Source: an uncultured Bacilli bacterium
GTDB lineage: Bacteria > Bacillota_I > Bacilli_A > RF39 > UBA660
DNA length: 64,000 nucleotides
NCBI GenBank assembly: GCA_934122395.1
Contig: CAKOWQ010000001.1
Location: forward strand, 510,422-574,421
Direction of reading: 5' to 3'
Positions within the stretch are counted from its first letter, which is position 1, and the number at the start of each line of letters is the position of its first letter. The notes below the pieces were generated by a model. The model saw nothing but the letters and a program-made list of their open reading frames with translations. It was not told the origin of the DNA and ran no database searches. Shown piece by piece: positions 27,776 through 35,889 of this stretch. A program made the position numbers and the translations under genes.

Positions 27776-27854
27776 CTGCAGTGATTACTGCAGAGCTCTG
27801 CAGAATTCTCTGCAGTATATATTTTGCCCAACCCGTTACACTTTGCAACGGGTT
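27776..27854. repeat. Palindrome cluster between two element genes
   Basis: CTGCAG occurs four times within 40 bases (27776, 27788, 27798, 27810), forming overlapping dyads such as ACTGCAGA/TCTGCAGT. It is followed by a stem AACCCGTT/AACGGGTT (27830-27837, 27847-27854) with no T run. This may be a protein-binding cluster. Confidence 0.55.
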
Positions 27855-27865
27855 AAACATATTAT

Positions 27866-29071
27866 TTAAAACTCTTCACTTAATAGAAAATCAATTAAAT
27901 TTAGATGAATAATTCCATCACGAGATAAATCTATTTTATCAAGAGAAATAACATATTTTGGATAATTATCTTCAATAGACTTATATGCTCCAAATTCTCT
28001 TTCTATGGTATTATCATGGCCTTCCATTTCATAAGTTACTTGAATGTATTTAATGTTTCCATCTTTTTTGGCTAAAAAGTCAACTTCACCATTTTTAGTT
28101 TTACCAATATATACTTCGTAGTTTCTGTTTATTAACTCATTATAAACAATATTTTCTAATACAACGTAACTTTTAAATTCTGGATTATTATTTTTTATCT
28201 GAGCAATTCCTAAATCAGTAGCATAATACTTATTTAATGTTTTTAATACACCTTTACCAGCAATATCATATCTATATACCTTTTTAAGTATTAATGCCTT
28301 ACATAAAGCATCTATATAATTATAAAGTGTTTCGTTAGATATTTTCTTATTTTCTTTATCTAAATATTTTATAATGTTATCAGCAGAAAATTCACGTCCA
28401 GCAGTTTCAATTAAATATTGTAATATCATATCAAATAAAATTGTATCCTTTAAATTTAATCTTTTTACAACATCTCTTAAAATAATAGAATCATATACAC
28501 TATGAAGATAATTTTTTATATCTATCTCATTTGTAAATTCACATCTATTAGGAAGTCCTCCCCATTTAGCGTAGTCCCAAAAAGTATTTAAGTCATTTCC
28601 ATCTTTTTTTGTTAAAGAAACATATTCCTTATAAGATAAAGGATTAATATTAAATAAAACGTATCTACCAGATAAAACTGATGATAACTCATCAGATAAC
28701 ATTTTACTATTAGAACCAGTTAAAAATATACTTATGTTTTTTATGGAAGCACGTAGTGAATTAACAACCTTTTCAAAGTTATCTACATTTTGGATCTCAT
28801 CTAAAAACAAATAATATATTTTATTATCTTTAATTTTATCTTTTATATATTTATTTAGTTTTTTATAATCTAATAAATCTTCAAATTCTATAAATTCAAA
28901 ATTAATAAATATAATATGTTCTTCATCTATTTTTCTTTTACCTTTTAATTCCTCTATTATTTGATTTAAAATAACTGATTTCCCGCATCTTCTTATACCA
29001 ACCAATATTTTAATTAAATCAGAATCATAGAATCCTCTAATTTTAGATAAATAATCTTCTCTTAAAAGCAT
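27866..29071 (-). CDS. AAA_14/DUF4143 ATPase
   Basis: A 401-residue ATPase: N-terminal AAA_14 domain with Walker A GIRRCGKS, Walker B YYLFLDEIQ and sensor TGSNS; a middle winged-helix part; and a C-terminal DUF4143 domain resembling a PD-(D/E)xK nuclease fold (GEVDFLAKKDGNIKYIQVTYE). Many archaea and bacteria hold several copies; no function is firmly assigned. ATG at 29071 follows AGAGGTGATTTAT. It sits in the 12.3-kb element between the DUF4238 gene and the recombinase. Confidence 0.87.
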   Translation of the reverse strand: MLLREDYLSKIRGFYDSDLIKILVGIRRCGKSVILNQIIEELKGKRKIDEEHIIFINFEFIEFEDLLDYKKLNKYIKDKIKDNKIYYLFLDEIQNVDNFEKVVNSLRASIKNISIFLTGSNSKMLSDELSSVLSGRYVLFNINPLSYKEYVSLTKKDGNDLNTFWDYAKWGGLPNRCEFTNEIDIKNYLHSVYDSIILRDVVKRLNLKDTILFDMILQYLIETAGREFSADNIIKYLDKENKKISNETLYNYIDALCKALILKKVYRYDIAGKGVLKTLNKYYATDLGIAQIKNNNPEFKSYVVLENIVYNELINRNYEVYIGKTKNGEVDFLAKKDGNIKYIQVTYEMEGHDNTIEREFGAYKSIEDNYPKYVISLDKIDLSRDGIIHLNLIDFLLSEEF

Positions 29072-29116
29072 ATAAATCACCTCTTTATACATTATATATC
29101 ATTTTGGTATTTTTGT

Positions 29117-29602
29117 AAAGTTATTACGCTCAATCGTAATAACTTTTTATTTTTTGAAATTATTACGTCACTATTATAATGTGCTAAAAATTAAAATTTA
29201 TTATTTTTTTAAATTCGTGCCAACTTGGCACTATGTTTAACTTTGTCGCCACTTGCGACAAAGTTATTTTTCTTTAAAATATTAATAAATGAAACAATAA
29301 TAATTATTTCTTCAGATTTTAAATTATAAACTTCTCCCCAAAATGGGTAGAAGTCTTTCATAACTTTTGAACAAGTTGACCGAAAGTATAATTATCCTAC
29401 TTCCATCCAAATTGTTGGGAAGTTATAGTACAATTGTGCTAACTTTGGTCCAACTTGGACGGAAGTTAATTAATCATTCATATTAGTAAATTGTGCTCAA
29501 GTTGGTCACAAGTTTGTTATAATAATTATATTCAATAATTTTACACATAATTTCTTTGTATTTTCGCCTCTATATGTACGAAGTTAGTAATAAACTAACT
29601 TC
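29117..29602. repeat. Array of hairpins with AACTT/AAGTT ends
   Basis: The 510-base non-coding stretch between the ATPase and recombinase genes is full of inverted repeats. Perfect ones: 29117-29146 (12-bp stem AAAGTTATTACG), 29217-29231 (GTGCCAA/TTGGCAC), 29239-29265 (11-bp stem AACTTTGTCGC) and 29580-29602 (8-bp stem GAAGTTAG). Imperfect ones: 29330-29354, 29399-29423, 29440-29468 and ~29490-29510. Most arms end in AACTT/AAGTT while the inner arm sequence varies, and several loops also read AACTT or CACTT. This may be recombinase-binding or replication DNA. Confidence 0.7.
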
Positions 29603-29604
29603 AA

Positions 29605-31257
29605 TTAATCAATATCATTTAATAAACTGAATTTATAATATATTTCAATATTTCTATCTTTGTCAATAACTATTTTATCAATAATAGATTGTAATAATTC
29701 TCTACTTGGATTATCAAGATTTATTAATTCCTTAATTTTATCTTCATAGTTTCTCATTTCTTTGGATGACTCTTTTTTCTTTTTATCTACTGCTTGTAGT
29801 TCTTCTATTCTAGATTTAGATTGATTTAGTAATATTTCTGTTTCTCTTGATAATCTTTTATAAGTATCTTCTGAAATATTACCTTTAAATTTATCATCAT
29901 ATAGCATATCAACTTTAGCATTGTATTCTTTAATTTTTTTATTCAAAAAATTAATTTCTTCCGTTGTACTTTCTTTAGAAGTATTTTTATCATTTATAAG
30001 TCGTGCTAACGATTTTACATCAATCTCATCTAGATATTTCTTACAAGTACTTTTAATAGTACTTAGTAATGCTTCTTCTAATTTATCATAAGGCATAAAA
30101 TGTGGATAACATAAATGTCTTCTTGGATCTCTTGAATATCTATTACAATTAACAGTCCAATAATCATGATTCTTTCGGTAAGTAATCGTTAAAGTATTGC
30201 CACATTCCAGACAATAAATAAGATTCTCAAATAATCTTTTTTCTCTATCAGTTTGTGTTTTCTGCTTTCTTTTAACATTACTTTGAACTTTATTAAAAAC
30301 TTCTTTACTAACTAATGGTTCATGAGTATTCTCTACAATTATCCATGCTTCTTTATTAAGAGCAACTTTCTTTTGAGATTTATATGATAATTTAGTTTGT
30401 ACATTTTGCACCATATCACCTGTGTACATTTGATTTTTTAGTATTTTCTTTACTGATGAAACAGTCCATATAGGATTGAATTTTTGTTTTGAACCTTCTT
30501 TCTTTTTGTATAAACTTGGTGTTGGATATTTACAATCATTGAGATAACTTGCAATATTGCTTACACTTACACCATTATTTGCCATTTCAAATATCTTTTT
30601 AACAATAAAGGCAGTATCAGGATTAGGTAATAAATGTCCTTTATCTTCTGGGTCTCTCATATAACCAAAGCTAGGCTCACTTCCAATAAATTTTCCATCT
30701 TCTTTCTTATTTCTTAAAATAGAACGTATCTTTTTAGAATTATCTCTACTTGTCATATCATTAAATACTGATTTAAAAGGTATCATTTCATTACCAACAT
30801 TATTTAAAAAAGTATCTACTTGATCAAGTACAGCAATATATCTAATTTTTTTTAAAAGAAAATACTCATCGACATAATAACCACAAGTAACATAATTTCT
30901 ACCAAGTCTAGATAAATCTTTTGTTATAACACAATTTATTCTACCATTTTCAATATCTTCAAGTAATCTTTTAAATCCTGGTCTATCAAAATTGGTACCA
31001 GTAAATCCATCATCAATATATTCATCGACAAAGGTAAATTCATTTTGTTTTACAAAACTCATTAATAAATTTCTTTGATTAATAATACTTTCACTTTCTG
31101 ATTCATAACTTTTATCAGAATCTGCTTCAGATAATCTTATATATAATCCTACTCTATAGTAACTAGGGTGTTGTAATATAGTGTTATACACGGCTTCTAC
31201 TCCTTTCTTTTGTATAACATTTAAAGCCTGATTTGAGTCTACCATTAAAATAGACAT
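29605..31257 (-). CDS. Large serine recombinase (TnpX-like)
   Basis: A 550-residue site-specific recombinase. The resolvase domain starts near residue 34 (YRVGLYIRLSEAD) with the catalytic serine at S43, and has the usual DKDLSRLGRN-like stretch (TKDLSRLGRNYV). A recombinase domain follows (~200-310), then a zinc ribbon (YCLECGNTL ... CNRY) and a coiled coil to the end. It probably integrated and can excise the 12.3-kb element. It has no strong ribosome site of its own; its ATG lies 9 bases after the stop of a 31-codon frame, suggesting coupling. Confidence 0.93.
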   Translation of the reverse strand: MSILMVDSNQALNVIQKKGVEAVYNTILQHPSYYRVGLYIRLSEADSDKSYESESESIINQRNLLMSFVKQNEFTFVDEYIDDGFTGTNFDRPGFKRLLEDIENGRINCVITKDLSRLGRNYVTCGYYVDEYFLLKKIRYIAVLDQVDTFLNNVGNEMIPFKSVFNDMTSRDNSKKIRSILRNKKEDGKFIGSEPSFGYMRDPEDKGHLLPNPDTAFIVKKIFEMANNGVSVSNIASYLNDCKYPTPSLYKKKEGSKQKFNPIWTVSSVKKILKNQMYTGDMVQNVQTKLSYKSQKKVALNKEAWIIVENTHEPLVSKEVFNKVQSNVKRKQKTQTDREKRLFENLIYCLECGNTLTITYRKNHDYWTVNCNRYSRDPRRHLCYPHFMPYDKLEEALLSTIKSTCKKYLDEIDVKSLARLINDKNTSKESTTEEINFLNKKIKEYNAKVDMLYDDKFKGNISEDTYKRLSRETEILLNQSKSRIEELQAVDKKKKESSKEMRNYEDKIKELINLDNPSRELLQSIIDKIVIDKDRNIEIYYKFSLLNDID

Positions 31258-31266
31258 ATAACAAAT

Positions 31267-31362
31267 CTACGATTTTATTAAAACACATTTTATATATCCA
31301 ATTATCAAATCATTAATAGTAGAATTATCATCTTTTTTAAAGGTTTCTTTAATATTAAACAT
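31267..31362 (-). CDS. 31-residue peptide upstream of the recombinase
   Basis: ATG at 31362 follows AGAGGTGAAAT, an excellent ribosome site. The frame encodes MFNIKETFKKDDNSTINDLI and 11 more residues, and ends at TAG 9 bases before the recombinase start. A similar-size frame precedes the second serine recombinase (41383-41514). It could be a real peptide or a leader that couples translation. Confidence 0.5.
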   Translation of the reverse strand: MFNIKETFKKDDNSTINDLIIGYIKCVLIKS

Positions 31363-31408
31363 ATTTCACCTCTTAAAAAATTCTATGATAATTATTTCCA
31401 TAATATTT

Positions 31409-31903
31409 TTATTCCTCCTCTTTTTTAAATTCTTCTAATAATTTATTCAGTTCTTCAAGTTCTTCTTTAGATGGTGTTTCGCTTTTAATTAGTTGTCCAT
31501 TCCAATACTCATTACCAAACTCATCTTTGTAATATATTTTATTTATATTACTTTTATTATAATGTTTAAAGTTTGGTTGAACACTAGGATTAAAGTTTTC
31601 TTTAATACCCTGTATCTTATTCTTTAATACATGGTCAAGTGTAATTGTACGTTTAAAATTATTAGTACTATCTTTTTCATATTTCAAATTAATATAATTT
31701 GAAGAGGCAAGATGATTAATACTTTTAGATATTGTTTGTTTACTATATCCATGAATATTCATAAAATAACTATTTGTAGCCCAACAATATCCTTTATTCT
31801 TACACAAAGAAATTATGTGCAGCAATAATAACTTTTCTAAAGATGATATTCTACTATCACTTAATACCGATATTGGTATAATTGGATTCATAAATTCTTC
31901 CAT
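31409..31903 (-). CDS. Helix-turn-helix (HTH_36-like) protein
   Basis: A 164-residue protein. Residues ~15-85 resemble the winged-helix domain of plasmid and transposon replication or partition proteins (SLEKLLLLHIISLCKNKGYCWATNSYFM, then GYSKQTISKSINHLASSNYINL). The tail is Glu/Lys-rich. It may regulate element genes or start element replication. ATG at 31903 follows GAGTGG; a GTG nine bases earlier is the alternative. Confidence 0.72.
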   Translation of the reverse strand: MEEFMNPIIPISVLSDSRISSLEKLLLLHIISLCKNKGYCWATNSYFMNIHGYSKQTISKSINHLASSNYINLKYEKDSTNNFKRTITLDHVLKNKIQGIKENFNPSVQPNFKHYNKSNINKIYYKDEFGNEYWNGQLIKSETPSKEELEELNKLLEEFKKEEE

Positions 31904-31944
31904 AGTATCCACTCTATAGAATCATACATAAAATATATCTTTAT

Positions 31945-31958
31945 AAAAGTGCACTTTT
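31945..31958. promoter_or_regulatory. Perfect 14-bp palindrome, possible operator
   Basis: AAAAGTGCACTTTT lies upstream of the HTH_36-like gene and could be its autoregulatory site. Confidence 0.4.
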
Positions 31959-32019
31959 ACATACTACTTTTCCTAGGTGTTTTCATCTTACATCAAATAA
32001 AAATAAAATGATATTGTAC

Positions 32020-32050
32020 AAAAAAGAAAAAAAGAGTACAAACTGTACTC
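32020..32050 (-). terminator. Terminator of the defence cluster
   Basis: Perfect 7-bp stem GAGTACA/TGTACTC with an AAC loop and a long T-rich tail on the minus strand, just after the ATPase stop codon. Confidence 0.88.
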
Positions 32051-32063
32051 CCATAAAACCTAA

Positions 32064-34193
32064 TTATAAATTATTTAATTTATCTAAAATTTCATTTCTC
32101 TCTTTGATTAAAATATTCTCAGATATATCTATAGCAGGCTGAAAAATATTTATATTTCCTTCGAAGTGATTAAACTCGTTAAGCAATGTTTTTTTTGAAT
32201 AGAAAAATATTCTCATCCTACTATTTTCAATTGTTTCTTCTTTAAATGATTGGAAAATTATACTTGAAAGTTGATCATATTTAGTGGTATTAATACTAAA
32301 TTTATCAACTAATATTTTTTCAGTTTTCAATCTTAAATACAAATATGTAAGATTATTGCATAAAACTTTATTCAAAATTGGATATTCGTTTTTGTCAATA
32401 ATCTCATTTAGATTACAAATATCTAAACTTAATATATCACTAATATTTATAGTATAATTATTACTCAAATTATTATTAAATAATGAATAATATATTTGTC
32501 CTAAATCAACATGTTCTGTTTCATATCCATGCATTAATTTTGTTAATTGATTTTTTATTACTTGATTGCCTATATATTTAACATATCCTCTCATAAATGG
32601 AATTAATGAATAAATATATAATTTTTCATCTTTTACAAATTCAATAATTTTATTTGAACGAATAAAATCGAGAAAATCAGGTATTGAAATTAAAAGCATT
32701 TTTTCATTAAGATTAACTTCAATAAATCCATTCTCTTGTCCATCAAAATTATTAAATAAATAAATGTTGAAATTATTGTTATTTTGATATTCTATTAATC
32801 TTATTAAATCAATATTGTGAGTTAAAATAATTACTTTCTTTTTTATTAAAAACTTTACTATCGCATATACCAATTTATTTTTAAAAATAGAGTCAAAACT
32901 TGAGATTGGATCATCTATAACTATTATTTCATTTTCAACATTTTTTGCTTTCAAAAGTTCAAATGTTAATGAAATAAAATTTTGTTCACCAGAACTCAAT
33001 TTTAAATTTTCACGCGCTACTCCAATTAAATCTTCAGAATCTAAAGTAATAACAATTCTATTATCTGCTCTTTGTAATTTTATGCTTTTATTGATATTTT
33101 TTTCTATAAATTCTTCAATAAACATTAAGTCCTCATCAGTAATATTTAATTCTTTAGTCAACATTTCTTTATATTCTGTATATTTATCAACAAATTCTTT
33201 TGAAAATGAAGAAGATAATAAATTGTTTATTAAAGATTTATAAATATTAATATACATTTCAATCTCTTTTATAAGATTTGAAACAATATCTATACTTCCA
33301 GATGATATTGCACGAGTCAAAGTATTTTTTATATTAAAAGGATCAGTTTCACCAATTCTATTTATAATTTCAATTAATATATTTTTAGTATCATCGTCAA
33401 GATTATTAATTATTTCTGCTTTTTTAATATTCTTCTTTTCCAGTAATTCTTTTGAATTAATATTGTCATTATCACAAACTATACAATTACTTAATTCATT
33501 ATATTTATTTAATATAATAATAGCATCATCATATTGTTCGATTTTGGAAAAATCGTTTGATTCCTTAATATTAGAAATTCTCACTATTCTATTAATAATT
33601 TCAAAATTTTCATCAGAAATGACATACTTAAATTTATCAGCATTATGTTCATCCAGTTTTTCTTCTTTCAATTTTTGAATAAGATGTATATAATCATCTA
33701 GATTAATATCTGTTGATTTTGCTCTAACATTTACAATCTTTTTCAGAATATTATGTAATGAATGATCTATCCATGAAAATTTATTATCTGAAATTTTAGA
33801 TAAATTCATATTATTTTTTAATGATAATCTTAAATCTTTATAAATGTCATCAAATTTATCATCAATCCATTCTTTAAGTTCATATTCTCTAGCTATATTA
33901 TCACCTAATAAAAAGTCTTGTGCTTTTCCCTTAATAATATTTCTACTATTCTGATCATTTATAATATGAAACAAATTACAATTATTAGTTGAATATTGAT
34001 TTCCATCATAGTTAATTATAAATTCTCCTTGATTATCTAAAACTTTACAAAAACTACTTTTACCAACACCATTAGGAGCATATAAAACATTGATGTTTGT
34101 ATTAGTAAAATCAATTATATTATTTTTATTCATATCAATAAAATCTTCACAAAAAATATTTTCCTTCTTTAGTTTTAAAAATTCTAACTGCAT
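32064..34193 (-). CDS. SMC/ABC-type ATPase of the AAA_13 class (RloC/PrrC-like architecture)
   Basis: A 709-residue P-loop ATPase. Walker A APNGVGKSS is at 39-47, the middle is coiled coil with a lone C-x2-C (NCIVCDND, zinc-hook-like), an ABC signature LSSGEQNFISL sits at about 415, and Walker B IIVIDDPISSFDS follows. The C-terminal ~200 residues form an alpha-helical domain without a motif I can name. This arrangement matches AAA_13 proteins such as the RloC and PrrC anticodon nucleases, phage-exclusion factors tied to restriction systems. Whether the C-terminus is a nuclease is not shown. The start at 34193 follows GGGAGGTAA. It is the last gene of the restriction cluster. Confidence 0.82.
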   Translation of the reverse strand: MQLEFLKLKKENIFCEDFIDMNKNNIIDFTNTNINVLYAPNGVGKSSFCKVLDNQGEFIINYDGNQYSTNNCNLFHIINDQNSRNIIKGKAQDFLLGDNIAREYELKEWIDDKFDDIYKDLRLSLKNNMNLSKISDNKFSWIDHSLHNILKKIVNVRAKSTDINLDDYIHLIQKLKEEKLDEHNADKFKYVISDENFEIINRIVRISNIKESNDFSKIEQYDDAIIILNKYNELSNCIVCDNDNINSKELLEKKNIKKAEIINNLDDDTKNILIEIINRIGETDPFNIKNTLTRAISSGSIDIVSNLIKEIEMYINIYKSLINNLLSSSFSKEFVDKYTEYKEMLTKELNITDEDLMFIEEFIEKNINKSIKLQRADNRIVITLDSEDLIGVARENLKLSSGEQNFISLTFELLKAKNVENEIIVIDDPISSFDSIFKNKLVYAIVKFLIKKKVIILTHNIDLIRLIEYQNNNNFNIYLFNNFDGQENGFIEVNLNEKMLLISIPDFLDFIRSNKIIEFVKDEKLYIYSLIPFMRGYVKYIGNQVIKNQLTKLMHGYETEHVDLGQIYYSLFNNNLSNNYTINISDILSLDICNLNEIIDKNEYPILNKVLCNNLTYLYLRLKTEKILVDKFSINTTKYDQLSSIIFQSFKEETIENSRMRIFFYSKKTLLNEFNHFEGNINIFQPAIDISENILIKERNEILDKLNNL

Positions 34194-34213
34194 ATAATTA
34201 CCTCCCACTACAT

Positions 34214-34265
34214 AAAAAGCGCAATACAAAAAACTTAAATATCTTTAAGCCTGTACTAGCGCTTT
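34214..34265 (-). terminator. Attenuator-like hairpin inside the defence operon
   Basis: On the minus strand, AAAGCGC pairs with GCGCTTT across ~36 bases that hold a second stem CTTAAA/TTTAAG, and is followed by five T. It lies between the Mrr-like nuclease and the ATPase genes and may lower ATPase expression. Confidence 0.55.
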
Positions 34266-34273
34266 AACAATAC

Positions 34274-35056
34274 TTATTTTATAATTACGTTAAATACATC
34301 ATTTTTTTCATCATAGTTCCATATTGATTGTCCTTCTTCAAAATCAACATTAGATATGAAATCTTTATAATGCTTAGTCACACCACCAAAATAAGATTTA
34401 TCAGAACTAATATTGTAATCCTTATATGTCTCACCATTTATAGATATTTTATATTTTGATTTAGACTGTATTAAGTTCTTATATTCACTTGGAATTCTTA
34501 ATATTCTTGCTCTTACATCGTTTTTAGTGATTCTTCTCTCAATTGTTTTAATATCATCCTTATTAATATCATTCTCTTCATCTAAAAATAAATCATTTAA
34601 TTTATCAATATTAAAATAATATTTTATATCAAACATCATATCACCTTGAGACTTGCAAAAATCAATTAATTGACTTCCGTTTATTAAAGTCACAGGTTGA
34701 TTAGTATCATAAGCTTCTTCTATAGCACCTTTTGTATAATCACTAGTTGTAATAAATATTTTCCTTACTGACATATCAGTCTTGGAGCCACGAAAATCTC
34801 TTATATCTCTAGGTCCTACTTTATTATTAATTGCATAACATTTTGCTTGAACAGCATACTCAATAGTATTCAAATTCAACTGTTCAATTTCTTTTTTATT
34901 ACATTTTAAATCTATTCCACCATCACCACGACGTTGAGTTACTTGGATATCATCAAAATCTAACCATTTTAAAAATATCTTACAAAAATTTTCGAATTTA
35001 TATTTATCATCATCAAAATATTTAATAAATTGCTCTCTTAATTCTTCATCACTCAT
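34274..35056 (-). CDS. Mrr-like restriction endonuclease
   Basis: A 260-residue nuclease of the Mrr_cat type (PD-(D/E)xK fold). The catalytic pattern is clear: the D in RRGDGGIDLKC (~45-55), Q-A-K in EYAVQAKCYA (~75-84), and a conserved VGPRDIRDFRG helix. Mrr-type enzymes usually cut modified DNA. The C-terminal ~100 residues are a separate domain of unknown type, perhaps for DNA recognition. The gene starts 9 bases after the TdeIII-like gene, with AGAGG upstream. Its role next to a methyltransferase (modified-DNA cutter or accessory nuclease) is inference. Confidence 0.82.
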   Translation of the reverse strand: MSDEELREQFIKYFDDDKYKFENFCKIFLKWLDFDDIQVTQRRGDGGIDLKCNKKEIEQLNLNTIEYAVQAKCYAINNKVGPRDIRDFRGSKTDMSVRKIFITTSDYTKGAIEEAYDTNQPVTLINGSQLIDFCKSQGDMMFDIKYYFNIDKLNDLFLDEENDINKDDIKTIERRITKNDVRARILRIPSEYKNLIQSKSKYKISINGETYKDYNISSDKSYFGGVTKHYKDFISNVDFEEGQSIWNYDEKNDVFNVIIK

Positions 35057-35065
35057 ATTAAACCT

Positions 35066-35878
35066 CTAATTAAAATAAGCCTTTCTTATTCTTTCAAGTG
35101 CATCTAAAATATATCGTGAGCACATTTTATATTCATCAATTATTATATTATACCCTTCCTCATCATCACATACAAAATTCCAATATTGTTTTCCAATTAG
35201 AAGTTCATCGTCACTAAAATATTGTTTAACACGTTCTTGTCTCCATTCATTATCTTCCCCATACATGTTGTATGCTGTTGCCAAATAAATCTTAACGGTT
35301 TCTTCATCATCCAATAGTGCATTTTTTAATATAAAATATTCATCAAGCAATGCTTCTTTTTCACTTTTGGCTTTTTTGATGTCTAAATCTCCACCAGCTT
35401 TTAATTCTATAATAAAATGTTCTTTTGTTTCTGGATTATAAAAATGATTATCAGTAACATGCTTTTTCTTAAAACTATCTATGTTTTCTGGTTTATACGC
35501 TTGCAAATTAGTATAATCTTGAACTCTAGGTTTTACATGTTTATCATATTCATTCATGATATTTGACTTTCTTTGAATTTGTTCAGGAAGTAAATAAGAT
35601 GATATATCTTCTAAAACGACCTCATAAGAAATATCTGCAATATCATTAGATAATTTTTCTAATATTTTCCCAAAGCTCGAATCAAATGACCTACAAAATG
35701 CAGAATAAAACATAAATTCATTCCCCAATTCTGAAACAAAGGCATTATTTTTCTTTGCATTTATCACACCAGTTGGATCAGTTAATTCCTTCATATATCT
35801 TTTTTCAAACTTATCTACAAAATCTTTAATATTATCTCTAACTTTTTCTCTAATTTTTTGTTCCTTTATTTTATCCAT
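35066..35878 (-). CDS. TdeIII-family type II restriction endonuclease
   Basis: A 270-residue endonuclease. The sequence ENIDSFKKKHVTDNHFYNP, then HFIIELKAGGDLDIKKAK with an E-x-K active-site core, matches the TdeIII family named after a Treponema denticola enzyme. It lies 11 bases after the methyltransferase gene with GGGAGG upstream, a standard restriction-modification pair. The cut site cannot be read from sequence. If it were GGNCC, as I recall for TdeIII, the adjacent adenine methylase could not protect it, so the specificity has probably changed. Confidence 0.75.
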   Translation of the reverse strand: MDKIKEQKIREKVRDNIKDFVDKFEKRYMKELTDPTGVINAKKNNAFVSELGNEFMFYSAFCRSFDSSFGKILEKLSNDIADISYEVVLEDISSYLLPEQIQRKSNIMNEYDKHVKPRVQDYTNLQAYKPENIDSFKKKHVTDNHFYNPETKEHFIIELKAGGDLDIKKAKSEKEALLDEYFILKNALLDDEETVKIYLATAYNMYGEDNEWRQERVKQYFSDDELLIGKQYWNFVCDDEEGYNIIIDEYKMCSRYILDALERIRKAYFN

Positions 35879-35889
35879 TACAAACCTCC

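Noticed and set aside
29117..29602. The hairpin array considered as a CRISPR array
   Set aside because: No constant repeat with regular spacers and no cas genes; only short arm ends are shared.
29117..29602. The hairpin array considered as a retron or diversity-generating element
   Set aside because: No reverse transcriptase gene anywhere in the window.
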